Source: Mycolicibacterium sp.
Lineage (GTDB): Bacteria; Actinomycetota; Actinomycetes; Mycobacteriales; Mycobacteriaceae
DNA length: 64,000 bases
Assembly: GCA_020637165.1 (NCBI GenBank)
Contig: JACJWN010000003.1
Location: 124,001-188,000 of the forward strand
Direction: 5' to 3'
In this document: one piece after another, positions 38,297 through 48,720 of the stretch
Position numbering within the stretch: the first letter of the stretch is position 1
Layout: every line of letters starts with the position of its first letter
Made by a program: the position numbers and the translations under genes
The notes under the pieces: model-generated
What the model saw: only the letters and a program-made list of their open reading frames with translations
Told to the model about the DNA's origin: nothing
Databases searched by the model: none

Positions 38297-41172
38297 CGGG
38301 TGCCTTCCTGGTTCGCGCAGGGAAAGATTTTCGTGTGCAGCAGCCTCAGGGTGGTTTCTACGAGATCATCCAGTGGCGCTTCGGACAGACTCGCGACCGG
38401 GTCCGTCGCCTCCTCGACAGCTCTGAGCCGCTCTGCCAGCGCGACCGCTCCCAGCATCGCACTGGGTGAGCGCAAAACGTGTGCGCTGCGCCGCACCGCC
38501 TCGACGTCGGCGGCCTCTGCCACCCGATGCAGATCGGCCAGCCGTCGCGGAATTTCGTTGACGAATGTCAGCGCGACCTTCTGTAGAGGACCTGGACCGA
38601 GCTCCTCCAGAAGCCGATCGATTCGTGCGTCGTCGAGTATGGGTGCGACGGGCGTTTCCGGAGCGGAGCGGTTGGCTCCGGGCTCAGGACCGGAACCGGC
38701 GTCGAGACCGCAACCATGCCCCTCGACCCGGCCCAGGGTGCGGGTCAGTTGTTCGGAAAGTGCGGTGAGCAGCAGCGGCTTGGTGAGAAAACCGTCCATC
38801 CCGGCTCTCTTGCACGCTTCGCGGTTCGCCGCCGTCGCTGAGGCCGTGAGTGCGATGACCGGTGTGTGAACGCCGGTGCTGCGCTCGCCGGCCCGGATGT
38901 TGCGGGTCGCCGCATAGCCATCCATCACTGGCATGTTGCAGTCCATCAACACCGCCGCGAATCGTCGCGCCTCGAGCTGCTCCAAGGCTTCCGCGCCATT
39001 GGACGTGATCACGCAGCCGTATCCGAGCTTCTCAAGCTGCGCCTCGATGAGGAGTTGGTTGGTGGGATTGTCGTCTGCCACGAGGATGGTCAGCCCCGAC
39101 CCGGTCTCGTCGGCGACGTTGCGGGCGGGATTCGGCGACGGGTCCTGCGGTGCCGCCCCCGGCAGGGGGATCGTAAAGTGGAACGTCGATCCGTGACCTT
39201 CCAGGCTGGCGATGGCAAGCCCATCACCGCCGAGAGTTTTGACGATCCGGTCCGAAATCGCCAGTCCCAGGCCGCTGCCCCGGGTGGCGTCGGTGGCCGA
39301 CACCTGTGCGAACGGCTCTAGGATCTTTTCAACCTGATCGGCGGGAATTCCCGGGCCGGTATCGGTCACGGCGAACCGGACCAGATCTGCGGCCACGTCG
39401 GTGGTCGCCGGCGCGATCTCGACGTCGATGCGACCCTCGCGGGTGAACTTCACGGCGTTGGAGACGAGGTTCACCATCACCTGCTGCAACTTGTCGGGAT
39501 CGCCGCTGCGCCAGTCCGAGAGGCTCGGATCGACTGAACCGTTGAGTTCCAGACCCTTTTCCGCGGCCGTCACCCTCGAGATCTGAATCACCCCGTCGAG
39601 AATCCTGCGGAGCGCGAACGGCCGGGAGGCTACCTTGGCCTGACCCGCCTCCAGTCTCGACAGGTCCTGGAGATCTTCGATCAGACGGGTCAGACGTTCG
39701 GCTTCGGTGCGGATCAGCCTGGACCACTCCGCGGTCAGACTGCGGCCCTCGGAGGACAGCTGGTTATCCAGAAGTTCGGAGAACCCGAGTATGGCGTTGA
39801 GCGGAGCGCGGATCTCGTGGCTGACCGTCACCACGTAGTCGGCCATCGCTTGACTCATGACGTCGGCGTGGTCGCGCGCTTCCTGGAGCTCCTTCTCCAA
39901 CGCGACCTGATCGTCGATGACACGCAACGCGACGATTAACCCATTGGGGTTGCCCTCGGCGTCGATAAAGGGCTTTCCGTGGCCCTCGACCCAGTGATAT
40001 CCGCCGTCGGCCGTTAGGACCCGGAACCGCGCGACGGCGGCACCTGCTTCCCCGATCTCGGCTATTCCCGCAGCTACGACCTCGAGATCGTCGGGGTAGG
40101 TGGTGCGGGTCATGTCGTTTCCGAGCCACCATGAGATCGGCCATCCGAAGGCATCTTCGATCGACGGCGAGACCCAGACGAATTTGCCGTCCCGCAGGTG
40201 CACGACGACATCGACGGTGTTTTCGGTCAGGAGACTGACCAGATTCATAGTGGAGTCAATCACCGTCTCCTGCGTCGATTCCAACGCCTCGGCGCGTGTT
40301 CGGCTCTGTGTCAGCGCATCGGCCATCCGTAGTTGGAAACGGTGGCCGACAGTGAGGAGGACGAATCCGGCCGCTATACCGACCAGGATCAGCGACAGTC
40401 CCCAGGCCGCGTCTCCACGGGCACCCAAGGCCCTGATCACGAGCCGCGAAGCCGCGACACCGACGGGAAGGACGGCGAAGGTGCCGACTACCCAGAGCAG
40501 AATCTCATGGTCGCGCCGAGCGGCCAGCCAGGATGCCGGAGGATCATCCGGGCGAGCAAGTGCGGCCGCGACGATGAGCAGCGTCATGGCCCCGGAAGTC
40601 AGGGTGCTCATGCCCGTCGAGGCGGAAATGCTCGCCACGCTGGCGAGGTTGAAGAGATTGCCCATGATCGCGGCCGACGGGATCACCGCCGCAAGGGCCA
40701 GGATCGGCAGCCGGACCGGTGCGGCCCACTGGCGCTGAAATCTCAGAAGTACGAGCGCTCCCGCGAGCAGCGCGACCGACGACGCGGTCTGAGGGCTGGG
40801 TCGACCGGGAAAATCGGGCTGAACAACGGCCACCGCTTCGCGGAAAAAGACCTGATCCAAGCCGAATGATTTATCGGCCAGGTATTCGGCGATGAACACC
40901 AGCGCCAAGGCGCCGGTCGTCGCGGCCAGGATACGACCGGCGTTGACGCGCGCCGGGCGCGTAACCCCGGACTGCAGCAGGATCGCGATTCCCAATCCGG
41001 TCACCATGACCGCACTCCATGGCGTCATCGGGGGACCGCCCGTGACGAGCCTGGTCAGCGACAGGACCCCCGTCGCCCAGCCGAGCCAGTCAACCGCCGT
41101 CAAGATGAGCGCCACGACGACGGCCGCCCGACAACTGCGAACCATGGTCACTTTGGAACGGTTCATCCGCAC
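38293..41172 (-). CDS. Hybrid histidine kinase (multi-TM, PAS, HisKA, HATPase, receiver, HPt)
   Basis: The 959-residue protein has about eight N-terminal membrane helices (20-285), a PAS domain (about 315-430), HisKA with His452 (VSHEIRAPLNA), a HATPase with NLVSNAVKF, DTGPGIP and GSGLGLAI, a receiver domain with Asp744 (LMDCNMPVMDG) and Lys in LTKPL, and an HPt domain with His898 (SAHVLRSPSAMLG). This is a complete internal phosphorelay needing only a final response regulator, and none is encoded nearby. First gene of an operon with H-NOX; in other bacteria H-NOX inhibits such kinases. Start GTG 41172 or ATG 41166. Codon third positions look less G/C-rich than in neighbours. Confidence 0.93.
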   Translation of the reverse strand: MRMNRSKVTMVRSCRAAVVVALILTAVDWLGWATGVLSLTRLVTGGPPMTPWSAVMVTGLGIAILLQSGVTRPARVNAGRILAATTGALALVFIAEYLADKSFGLDQVFFREAVAVVQPDFPGRPSPQTASSVALLAGALVLLRFQRQWAAPVRLPILALAAVIPSAAIMGNLFNLASVASISASTGMSTLTSGAMTLLIVAAALARPDDPPASWLAARRDHEILLWVVGTFAVLPVGVAASRLVIRALGARGDAAWGLSLILVGIAAGFVLLTVGHRFQLRMADALTQSRTRAEALESTQETVIDSTMNLVSLLTENTVDVVVHLRDGKFVWVSPSIEDAFGWPISWWLGNDMTRTTYPDDLEVVAAGIAEIGEAGAAVARFRVLTADGGYHWVEGHGKPFIDAEGNPNGLIVALRVIDDQVALEKELQEARDHADVMSQAMADYVVTVSHEIRAPLNAILGFSELLDNQLSSEGRSLTAEWSRLIRTEAERLTRLIEDLQDLSRLEAGQAKVASRPFALRRILDGVIQISRVTAAEKGLELNGSVDPSLSDWRSGDPDKLQQVMVNLVSNAVKFTREGRIDVEIAPATTDVAADLVRFAVTDTGPGIPADQVEKILEPFAQVSATDATRGSGLGLAISDRIVKTLGGDGLAIASLEGHGSTFHFTIPLPGAAPQDPSPNPARNVADETGSGLTILVADDNPTNQLLIEAQLEKLGYGCVITSNGAEALEQLEARRFAAVLMDCNMPVMDGYAATRNIRAGERSTGVHTPVIALTASATAANREACKRAGMDGFLTKPLLLTALSEQLTRTLGRVEGHGCGLDAGSGPEPGANRSAPETPVAPILDDARIDRLLEELGPGPLQKVALTFVNEIPRRLADLHRVAEAADVEAVRRSAHVLRSPSAMLGAVALAERLRAVEEATDPVASLSEAPLDDLVETTLRLLHTKIFPCANQEGTR

Positions 41173-41282
41173 CCCGAATCAGCTCTCAGTGATCGCAGAG
41201 TAGCCCGCTGTCGGCAACGGGGACGCCGGATGACCCGGACCTTCGCCGTGTTCACCCGCGCGGGGCCGGTCGACGTGGCCGC

Positions 41283-43085
41283 CTAGCCCAGCAGCCGACC
41301 GACCGCGGAGATCAACTCGGGGGAGTCTGCGGCGGGCAGGTTCAGATATCCGCCGCCGGTGATCGCTGCCACCGATTCCCAGGTCTGCCGATCCGGGTCG
41401 TCGCCGATGTCGATGACGTTGATCGCGACCGGCCGCTCCGGATCGAGCGCGGAGCGGACATAGTCCTCCAGGCCCGGGCCGTCGAGGGTGCGGTCGGTGT
41501 GCGGCCCCGAAGTGACGACCAGAACCGAATTGGGTTGTCCGGGAAGGTAACCGGCGACCGCGTCGCCGTAGACCAGGCGCAGGGTGGTGAACGACACCGC
41601 CCCGCTTCCGGTGGGTGCCAGGCCGTCGAGCACACCGGCCAGCACCGCCGAACGCGGCTGCCCGCCGAGGTCCTCGCCGAGCGGTCCGGCCGGGACGGGC
41701 TCGGAGCCCTCGGTGCCGTCAAAGGTCCACAACCCGACTACCGCTCCGGGCGGCAGTGCGGCGATGCGGCCCTCCAGGGGCCCCGTCACGCCGGTGAGGT
41801 TCTGGTCGAGCATGACCGTCGTCACCGCGCCTGCCGCGGGGGCGACCGCCCCGGCCAGTGCGCTACGCAGCGCGTCGTCACCGACCGCCAACGAGTCACC
41901 CAGTTCCGGGAAGCCGACCACGTCGTTACCCTCCATGACCGCGCCCGGGGCGCGGAAACCCGCGTCGGTGAGCTTGGCGACTTGGTCGGGCTTGCGCAGG
42001 AAACGGGCGAACTGGCTGGCCGCGTCGACCTGCTCTTCGGTCAACCACGGCCCGGAGAGAAGGACGGTGGGGTAGTCGGCCTGGGCGACCGGCCCGGAGG
42101 GAAGCCAGGACGCGACGGGGCTGGCGTCATCGGGCATCGTGGTGGACCGGGCGAACACCTGCTGCTCGGTCATCACCACGCCATGTACCGGTGCCACGGC
42201 GGGGTCGCCGGGGGCGATCAGGGCGTTCCACGCCGTCCCGGCGGTGTTGTCGGCCAGTTGCGGCTGGCCGGACAGCAGGGTGCTGACCGCGCCCAGTCCT
42301 TCGGTCGGCGACCCGTCCGGGCCGGATGCGGTGGCTACGGCCTCTGCGGCCAGGTAGGTGGCGTCGGCGTCGCCCACCGTCGGAAGGGCCAGTCGCAGCG
42401 AGCCCCAGCCCGGCAGATCGCGGCCGTCCAGGGCGCTCGGGTCGGTCTGCAAGCCCGGCAGCGCCGCCCAGTCGTCCTGGCCCAGCGCATTCTTGACCTG
42501 CGGCGCGACGGCCAGCACCACCGGGGTGGTCACCAGGGAGCGGGCGTCGATCACCGCCTGCTTGCCGTTGGCGACCTGCAGCCGGGCCGGCTGAACCGAA
42601 CTGGCCGGAATCCACAGCGCCGGAATCGCACCCAGGTCGCCCGGCCAGGATCCGGTAAGTCCGTTGTACACCGCGTCCGAACCGGCTTCCCGCACCGCGA
42701 CCCTGACGCACACATCGCCCACCGGCGTGGTCTGGGAGTTGAACTCCTCGGCGAAGGACGCGATGTTCTCGACGATCGAGGGGTCCGCGACCACGGCGAC
42801 CTCCGCGGTGCCCTCCAGGCATTGCTGGGCGGCGTCGGCGGACCTTTTCGAGAGCACGCCGCCGAAGAACCGCCACAGGAAAACCCCGGCGACCAGGACC
42901 ACGACCGTGATCAGCGCCGCGATCACCCCGACGCTGACGCCGCGGCGGCCGCCGTCGGTGCGGCGGCGCCGACCCTGCCAGCCGCCGTCGGCCCGCGGGA
43001 TCCGGCCGGAGGGTTCGTCACTGCCGCCGTGGTCGGCGGGCCCGGACGTGGAGTCCCCGGAGCCGGGGAGGCTGTGCCTGCCCAT
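41283..43085 (-). CDS. Membrane-anchored substrate-binding-like / VWA-like protein (Rv1836c type)
   Basis: The 600-residue protein has a charged cytoplasmic N-terminus (about 1-48), one transmembrane helix (about 50-72) and a large external part. Residues about 90-390 resemble a periplasmic solute-binding fold (AEVAVVADPSIVENI, LAVAPQVKNALG), and about 400-600 resemble a von Willebrand factor A-like domain (VVTTVMLDQNLTG, VLVVTSGPHTD), though a full MIDAS motif is not evident. It ends three bases from glcB's end region and is transcribed in the same direction. M. tuberculosis Rv1836c is the counterpart; function unknown. Confidence 0.82.
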   Translation of the reverse strand: MGRHSLPGSGDSTSGPADHGGSDEPSGRIPRADGGWQGRRRRTDGGRRGVSVGVIAALITVVVLVAGVFLWRFFGGVLSKRSADAAQQCLEGTAEVAVVADPSIVENIASFAEEFNSQTTPVGDVCVRVAVREAGSDAVYNGLTGSWPGDLGAIPALWIPASSVQPARLQVANGKQAVIDARSLVTTPVVLAVAPQVKNALGQDDWAALPGLQTDPSALDGRDLPGWGSLRLALPTVGDADATYLAAEAVATASGPDGSPTEGLGAVSTLLSGQPQLADNTAGTAWNALIAPGDPAVAPVHGVVMTEQQVFARSTTMPDDASPVASWLPSGPVAQADYPTVLLSGPWLTEEQVDAASQFARFLRKPDQVAKLTDAGFRAPGAVMEGNDVVGFPELGDSLAVGDDALRSALAGAVAPAAGAVTTVMLDQNLTGVTGPLEGRIAALPPGAVVGLWTFDGTEGSEPVPAGPLGEDLGGQPRSAVLAGVLDGLAPTGSGAVSFTTLRLVYGDAVAGYLPGQPNSVLVVTSGPHTDRTLDGPGLEDYVRSALDPERPVAINVIDIGDDPDRQTWESVAAITGGGYLNLPAADSPELISAVGRLLG

Positions 43086-43088
43086 CGC

Positions 43089-45278
43089 TCAGAGCCCCAG
43101 ACTGGCCTTGTACTCGCGACGGCGGCGATGCAGGATCGGCTCGGTGTAGCCGCTGGGCTGGGTGGCTCCGGACAGGATCAGCTCCTGCGCGGCCTGGAAG
43201 GCGATGCTGGCATCCGGGTCCGGCGCCATCGGGCGATAGCCCGGATCGCCCGCGTTCTGCTCGTCGACGACCGCGGCCATCCGCCGCAGGCTGGTCTTCA
43301 CGTCGTCCTCGGTGATGACGCCGTGGTGCAGCCAGTTGGCCAGTAGCTGGCTGGAGATGCGCAGGGTGGCGCGGTCCTCCATCAACGCGACGTCGTGGAT
43401 GTCGGGCACCTTCGAACACCCCACTCCGGCGTCGATCCAGCGCACCACGTAGCCAAGGATCGACTGGCAGTTGTTGTCGACCTCCTCGTGGATCTCGCCC
43501 GTGGACCAGGCCAGCTCACCGGCCAGGGGGATGGTCAGCAGTTCATCGATGCTGGTGCGGCTCTTGCCGGCAAGCTCGTGGTGCACCGCGTAGACGTCGA
43601 CGTAGTGGTAGTGCATCGCGTGCAGGGTCGCCGCGGTCGGCGAGGGAACCCACGCCGTGGTGGCGCCGGCGCGGGGCTGGCCGATCTTCTGCTCCACCAT
43701 GTCGGCCATCAGCTCGGTCATCGCCCACATGCCCTTGCCGATCTGTGCCCGTCCGGAGAACCCGGTTGCCAGGCCCACGTCGACGTTCTGGTCCTCGTAG
43801 GCCAGGATCCACGGCTGGGTCTTCATCGCGCCTTTGCGGATCATCGGGCCCGCCTCCATCGAGGTGTGGATCTCGTCACCGGTGCGGTCGAGGAACCCGG
43901 TGTTGATGAAGACCACGCGGTCGGCGGCGGCCTTCACACAGGCCTTCAGATTCAGCGTGGTGCGCCGCTCCTCGTCCATGATGCCGACCTTGAGGGTGCC
44001 CTGGGGCAGGCCGAGGACGTCCTCGACGCGGCTGAACAACTCGCAGGTGAAGGCCACTTCGTCGGGGCCGTGCATCTTGGGTTTGACGATGTAGATCGAG
44101 CCGGTGCGGCTGTTCTGCCCGTTACGGCCGTGCAACGCGATCAGGCTGGTGAACAGTGCGTCCTGTATGCCTTCGAAGACTTCGCGGCCCTCGGACTCGC
44201 CCTTGCCGAAGACGATCGCGTCGTTGGTCATCAGGTGACCGACGTTGCGGACGAACAGCAGGCTGCGGCCGGGCAGGGTGATGGTCTGACCATCGGGTCC
44301 GGTGTAAGTGCGGTCGTCGTTGAGCACCCGGGTGAAGGTGGTGCCGCCCTTTTCAACCTCCTCGGCGAGGTCGCCCTTGTTCAGGCCCAGCCAGTTGCGG
44401 TAGCCCACGATCTTGTCCGCCGCGTCCACGGCGGCCACCGAATCTTCGAAGTCCATGATGGTGGTGACCGCCGATTCGAGCACGACGTCCTTGATGCCGG
44501 CCGGGTCGGTCGACCCGATCGGCGAATCGCGGTCGATGAGGATCTCGATGTGCAGTCCGTGGTGGACCAGCAGCACCGTTTCCGGGGCCTCCGGATCCCC
44601 CGTGTAGCCGGCGAACTGACCGGGGTCGGCCAGCCCGACCACGCTGGAGTCGCCCAGTTCGACCTGTAACTGCCCGTCTTCCACCCGGAAAGCGGTGGCG
44701 GCGTTGTAACTGCCGGAACTCAACGGGACCACCTCGTCGAGGAAACGCCGTGCGTAGGCGATGACTTTGTCACCGCGCACCCGGTTGTAACCGGAGCCCT
44801 TCTCGGCGCCGCCCTCCTCACTGATCACGTCGGTGCCGTACAGGGCGTCGTACAGCGAGCCCCAGCGGGCGTTGGCGGCGTTGAGGGCGAAGCGCGCATT
44901 GAGGATCGGCACGACCAGCTGCGGGCCGGCCGTGGAGGTGATCTCCGCATCGACGCCGGAGGTGGTGATGGTGAACTCGGCCGGCTCGGGCAGCAGATAA
45001 CCGATATCGGTCAGGAACTGCCGGTAGTCGGCGAGTTCGAAACCGCCGATGATGCGCTGGCGGTGCCACTTGTCGATCTGGGCCTGCAGGTCTGCGCGCC
45101 GCGCCAGCAACTCCTCGTTGCGCGGGGTCAGGTCGGCGACCACCTTGTCCACGCCGGACCAGAAACTATCGGGATCGACCCCGGTGCCGGGCAGGGCCTC
45201 GTCATTGATGAAGTTGTAAAGGCTGCGTGCCACCCGCAGATTGCCCACGGACACCCGATCGGATTTCGACTTCTTCAT
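43089..45278 (-). CDS. glcB: Malate synthase G
   Basis: The 729-residue enzyme condenses glyoxylate with acetyl-CoA to malate, the second step of the glyoxylate shunt. Family features include [12 protein letters not shown], the catalytic Arg-containing [15 protein letters not shown] region, Mg-binding acidic residues around EERRTTLN, and [15 protein letters not shown]. Length is the full G type. The ATG has a GGGAGG ribosome site. A -10 candidate TAGGAT lies at 45312-45307 on the minus strand, giving a short leader in the 42 bases after the upstream gene. Confidence 0.97.
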   Translation of the reverse strand: MKKSKSDRVSVGNLRVARSLYNFINDEALPGTGVDPDSFWSGVDKVVADLTPRNEELLARRADLQAQIDKWHRQRIIGGFELADYRQFLTDIGYLLPEPAEFTITTSGVDAEITSTAGPQLVVPILNARFALNAANARWGSLYDALYGTDVISEEGGAEKGSGYNRVRGDKVIAYARRFLDEVVPLSSGSYNAATAFRVEDGQLQVELGDSSVVGLADPGQFAGYTGDPEAPETVLLVHHGLHIEILIDRDSPIGSTDPAGIKDVVLESAVTTIMDFEDSVAAVDAADKIVGYRNWLGLNKGDLAEEVEKGGTTFTRVLNDDRTYTGPDGQTITLPGRSLLFVRNVGHLMTNDAIVFGKGESEGREVFEGIQDALFTSLIALHGRNGQNSRTGSIYIVKPKMHGPDEVAFTCELFSRVEDVLGLPQGTLKVGIMDEERRTTLNLKACVKAAADRVVFINTGFLDRTGDEIHTSMEAGPMIRKGAMKTQPWILAYEDQNVDVGLATGFSGRAQIGKGMWAMTELMADMVEQKIGQPRAGATTAWVPSPTAATLHAMHYHYVDVYAVHHELAGKSRTSIDELLTIPLAGELAWSTGEIHEEVDNNCQSILGYVVRWIDAGVGCSKVPDIHDVALMEDRATLRISSQLLANWLHHGVITEDDVKTSLRRMAAVVDEQNAGDPGYRPMAPDPDASIAFQAAQELILSGATQPSGYTEPILHRRRREYKASLGL

Positions 45279-45306
45279 TGGTTCCTCCCTGCGGGAAAGT
45301 CGTCTG

Positions 45307-45312
45307 ATCCTA
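45307..45312 (-). promoter_or_regulatory. Candidate -10 element (TAGGAT) of glcB
   Basis: TAGGAT on the minus strand fits TANNNT and lies 28 bases before the glcB ATG, with GGGAGG between them. It allows glcB to be expressed apart from the preceding gene. Confidence 0.45.
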
Positions 45313-45320
45313 TCGGCCGT

Positions 45321-46220
45321 TCACCGCCGACCCGACGCCGCCGCTGTGTCATCGGCTTCGACCAGCAGGTTTTCGCAGCGCCGGAGCAGTACCGCGCGCA
45401 GCCCGGCGCCCCGCTCGGCGATCTCGCTCTGCCGGCGCACGTACTCGGCGCGGCCGCCGGGTTCCTCGACGGCGATCGGTGAGAACCCGTGCTCGCGCAG
45501 ATCGTAGGGACTGGCCCGCATGTCCAATTCCCGGGCGGTCGCGGCCAGGTCCAGGCAGTCCATCAGCAGTCCAGAGTCCACCAGCGGTCCGAGCTTGTAG
45601 GACCACTTGTAGAGATCCATGTTCGCGTGCAGACAGCCGGGCTGCTCCCACTGGGCCTGGGTGACACGGGTGGGGGTGCCCTCGTTGCGGGCGACGGCGG
45701 CCGGGGTGAAGAACCGGTAGGCGTCGACGTGGCTGCACCGCAGCGGTATCGACTCCAGCACGGCGTCGGTTCCGGCGGCACCCAGCCGTAGCGGAACCCC
45801 CGCGTGACGCACTTCGCCGGCGCGGTAGACCATGGCCCACTCGTGCATCCCGAAGCACCCGAACCGAGGCGGCCGAGATTCCGTCGACTTCAACAACCCC
45901 GCGACGAAACGCAGCGTCTCGCCGCGGGCGCGCAGGTAATCCTGGCTCACCGTGAACCCCGCGGCGACGCCTACGTAGCCGCTTCGGCTCTGGTACTCGC
46001 GGCCGGCGGGGCCTGCCAGCACCGTGCCGTACCCGGGATGGAAGACCCTCAGTTGGCGCGGGCGCAGGCTGTAGTAGCTGAACAGGAAGTCCCAGACCGG
46101 GTGCGTTTCACCGCGTCGGGCGCGCTCGCGATGCGCGGCGGTGAAACCGTCGGCGCGGGACCGGTGGGCCTGCGCCAGTGGCAGCCATTCGGACTGAGTC
46201 AGGGTCTGAGGTTCAGCCAC
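45321..46220 (-). CDS. Conserved actinobacterial protein usually labelled 3-methyladenine DNA glycosylase
   Basis: The 299-residue protein resembles a family that genome annotators commonly call 3-methyladenine DNA glycosylase. I see no helix-hairpin-helix glycosylase motif and cannot confirm that activity. Features include an Arg/His-rich N-terminus (AHRSRADGFTAAHRERARRG), a conserved GCFGMHEWAMVYR segment (about residue 120) and CLHANMDLYKWSYKL (about 196). Soluble, no signal peptide. The start overlaps the end of the CNNM gene at 46213 by eight bases, so it is co-translated with it; the link to metal transport is unclear. Confidence 0.7.
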   Translation of the reverse strand: MAEPQTLTQSEWLPLAQAHRSRADGFTAAHRERARRGETHPVWDFLFSYYSLRPRQLRVFHPGYGTVLAGPAGREYQSRSGYVGVAAGFTVSQDYLRARGETLRFVAGLLKSTESRPPRFGCFGMHEWAMVYRAGEVRHAGVPLRLGAAGTDAVLESIPLRCSHVDAYRFFTPAAVARNEGTPTRVTQAQWEQPGCLHANMDLYKWSYKLGPLVDSGLLMDCLDLAATARELDMRASPYDLREHGFSPIAVEEPGGRAEYVRRQSEIAERGAGLRAVLLRRCENLLVEADDTAAASGRR

Positions 46221-47265
46221 GGTGCATGCCGTCGCGGACCGTGCCCACCAGGTCCTCGACGAGATCCTCCATGGTCACCATCCCGCAGACGGTGCCGTCG
46301 GCGGCGGTCAGCAGCGCAAGGTGGCTGTTGTTCTGCCGCAACCGGGACAACGCCTCCGGCAGCGGCATGGTCGAGGTCAGCCGAGGCAGGTACCGCACCG
46401 TGGCGGCGCTGACCACCGCGGCGGGATCGTCGACCAGGTCGAGCATGTCCTTGATGTGCACGAAGCCGATGAACCTGCCCGCTGAGTCCACTACGGGAAA
46501 ACGCGAATAGCCGGTACTGGCCAGGGCCTGCTCGACGTCGGCCACCCGCGGGCCCTTCCCGGGCGCGGCGACCGGGACGGTGTGGATCGCCTCCAGCGGA
46601 ACCGCGACGTCGCCGGCCACCCGATTGCGGATCTGCAGTGCCCGGGCCAGCCGCAGGTGCTCCTCGGGGTCGAGCAGGCCCTCCGAGCGCGACTCGGCGA
46701 TCATTTCGGCCAACTCGACCATCGAGACCGTGTTCTCCAACTCGGTCTTCGGCTCAACGCCCAGCGCCCGGACGACGGTGCGGGCGCACCAGTCGTAGAC
46801 GGCGATGATCGGCCGGGTCGCCTTGACCCACAGCAGGTAGGGCGGCACCAACAGCATGGCGGCCTTCTCCGGGCCGGCCAGCGCGATGTTCTTGGGCACC
46901 ATCTCGCCGAGCAGCACGTGCAGGACGACCACGATGGTGATCGCCACGACGAACGACACGGTGTGCAGTACTGGCTCGGGCACCCCGAAGAGCTCGAAGA
47001 TCGGGCTGAGCAGATGGGCGACCGCCGGCTCACCGACCCGACCAAGTGCGATCGAGCCGACCGTGATGCCCAGCTGAGCGCCGGCCAGCATCATCGCGAG
47101 TTCCTCACCCGCGTGGATGACGGTGACCGCACTGCGTTTGCCCTGTTCGGCCAGCGCCTCCAGTCGGTCGCGGCGGGCCGAGATCAGCGCGAACTCCGCG
47201 CCGACGAAGAACGCATTGGCGGCGATCAGGAACAGCGTCAGCAGGACCCCGAAGAAATCACCCAT
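46213..47265 (-). CDS. CNNM/DUF21 and CBS domain membrane protein (Rv1841c type)
   Basis: The 350-residue protein has a DUF21/CNNM transmembrane domain (about 1-190, three to four helices, with [20 protein letters not shown]) and two CBS domains (about 205-335, ending VEDLVGTV). CNNM/CorC proteins export Mg2+ or Co2+. This copy lacks the C-terminal CorC/HlyC domain found in its upstream partner. The start overlaps the partner's end by eight bases. The two probably form a hetero-oligomer. Corresponds to Rv1841c. Confidence 0.9.
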   Translation of the reverse strand: MGDFFGVLLTLFLIAANAFFVGAEFALISARRDRLEALAEQGKRSAVTVIHAGEELAMMLAGAQLGITVGSIALGRVGEPAVAHLLSPIFELFGVPEPVLHTVSFVVAITIVVVLHVLLGEMVPKNIALAGPEKAAMLLVPPYLLWVKATRPIIAVYDWCARTVVRALGVEPKTELENTVSMVELAEMIAESRSEGLLDPEEHLRLARALQIRNRVAGDVAVPLEAIHTVPVAAPGKGPRVADVEQALASTGYSRFPVVDSAGRFIGFVHIKDMLDLVDDPAAVVSAATVRYLPRLTSTMPLPEALSRLRQNNSHLALLTAADGTVCGMVTMEDLVEDLVGTVRDGMHRG

Positions 47266-48619
47266 CGGAGCCCGCCCCGGTCTTCTCGGCGACTTTCACC
47301 AGGTCGAGCAGGTCGATGCGGCGGCCGTCCATCCGGGCGACGGTGGCCCGCCAATGGGGTGCGTGATCGGGCAACGCGTCGGGGTGAAACGCGGTCAGGT
47401 CGACCGATTCGCCGGCGGCCGGGATGTGGCCCAGCGCGGCCATGACCAGTCCGCCGATGGTTTCGTAGTCCCCTTCCGGGGCGCGGAAGCCAGTCTGCTC
47501 GGCGACCTCGTCGATGCGCAGCAGACCCGACACCCGATGGCCGCCGTAGATTTTCACGACCTCGGGAGCCTGCTCGTCGTGTTCGTCGCGGATGTCGCCG
47601 ACGATCTCCTCGATCAGATCCTCCATGGTCACCATGCCGGCGATGCCGCCGTACTCGTCGGCCACCAGCGCCGTCTGAAGCCCGACGCTTCGGATCTGTT
47701 CCATCAGCGCGTCGCCGTCCAGTGTGGAGGGCACGACCGGCACTTTTCGGGCCAGCACGGCCAGAGCGGTACCGACCCGCTCGTTGAGCGGGATCTCGAA
47801 GACCTGCTTGACGTGCACCACTCCGATCGTCTCGTCCAGGTCGCCCCGGGTGACCGGAAACCGGGAGTGCCCGGTCTTGCGGACCTTCTCCAGCAGGTCG
47901 GCCACCGTGGCGTCGGCGTCCAGCGATTCAACTTTGGAACGCGGCGTCATGAACTCCTCGGCATTGCGGCCGCCGAACTGAAGGGAGCGGTCAACCAGGA
48001 TCGCCGTGGGCTGGTCCAGCGAGCCCTGCTGGGCCGACGTGCGTACCAGCGATATCAGCTCCTTGGGCGAGCGGGCTGAACTGAGTTCGTCGGCGGGTTC
48101 GATCCCGAATCTCTTGAGCATCCAGTTGGCCACCCCGTTGGTCAGCCGGATCAGCGGGGTGAACACCGCCGAGAACAGCACCTGCGGGCCCGCCACCAAC
48201 CGCGCGGTCGACAGCGGCACCGCCACGGCCAGGTACTGGGCGACCAGTTCCCCGAACACCATCGACACCGAGGTGGCGATGAACAGGGCCAGGGCGAGGG
48301 CGGAGCCCTCCACCCAAGCGGATGGCAGGCCCGCCGCGTCCAGGGCTGGGGCCAGCAGCCGTGCGATCACCGGTTCGGCCAGGTAGCCGGTGATCAGCGT
48401 GGTGATGGAGATGCCGATCTGGGCGCCGGAGAGCTGAAAGGACAAGGTGCGGTGGGCTCGTTGGACCATTCGGTCACGGGACCCGCCGGTGCGGGCGTTC
48501 GCGTCGACGGTGCTGCGCTCGAGGGCGGTCAGGGAAAACTCGGCGGCTACGAACACCGCGGTGCCGAGGGTGAGCAGGATGAAGCCGAGCAAGCTCAGCA
48601 CGATGGAGATGGTGCTCAT
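47258..48619 (-). CDS. CNNM/DUF21, CBS and CorC-HlyC domain membrane protein (Rv1842c type)
   Basis: The 453-residue protein has a CNNM membrane domain (about 1-200, with [18 protein letters not shown]), two CBS domains (about 220-345, with [15 protein letters not shown] and [15 protein letters not shown]) and a C-terminal CorC/HlyC domain (about 360-440). It is the probable Mg2+/Co2+ efflux partner of the downstream gene. Its ATG at 48619 overlaps the stop of a possible 34-codon proline-containing leader ORF (ATGA). Corresponds to Rv1842c. Confidence 0.9.
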   Translation of the reverse strand: MSTISIVLSLLGFILLTLGTAVFVAAEFSLTALERSTVDANARTGGSRDRMVQRAHRTLSFQLSGAQIGISITTLITGYLAEPVIARLLAPALDAAGLPSAWVEGSALALALFIATSVSMVFGELVAQYLAVAVPLSTARLVAGPQVLFSAVFTPLIRLTNGVANWMLKRFGIEPADELSSARSPKELISLVRTSAQQGSLDQPTAILVDRSLQFGGRNAEEFMTPRSKVESLDADATVADLLEKVRKTGHSRFPVTRGDLDETIGVVHVKQVFEIPLNERVGTALAVLARKVPVVPSTLDGDALMEQIRSVGLQTALVADEYGGIAGMVTMEDLIEEIVGDIRDEHDEQAPEVVKIYGGHRVSGLLRIDEVAEQTGFRAPEGDYETIGGLVMAALGHIPAAGESVDLTAFHPDALPDHAPHWRATVARMDGRRIDLLDLVKVAEKTGAGSDG

Positions 48620-48720
48620 CGCAGCGTTTGCGGCCGGGCGGTCCGGGGTCTTCGGGGTTCGCTGGTGTTCATGGGCGGCGGGGCGCGAACGTTCCTGTCT
48701 GCTAGCTCACGGCGGGTCAT
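48616..48720 (-). CDS. Possible leader ORF before the CNNM gene, 34 codons
   Basis: An ATG at 48720 opens a 34-codon frame whose TGA overlaps the ATG of the CNNM/CorC gene at 48619. The peptide is rich in Pro and Arg (contains APPP and EPRRPR, six prolines in all). An AGGAGA abuts the start, closer than ideal. In enteric bacteria proline-rich leader peptides sense low Mg2+ ahead of Mg transport genes; a similar coupling here is inference. It could also be a chance frame in GC-rich DNA. Confidence 0.3.
   Translation of the reverse strand: MTRRELADRNVRAPPPMNTSEPRRPRTARPQTLR

Noticed and set aside
41228-41284. 18-codon plus-strand frame (MTRTFAVF...) between the hybrid kinase and Rv1836c-like genes
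   Set aside because: Very short, no ribosome site, overlaps the end of the neighbouring gene; likely chance.
41499-43346. 615-codon plus-strand open frame opposite the Rv1836c-like gene and glcB
   Set aside because: Spans two real genes in antisense and lacks any recognisable feature.
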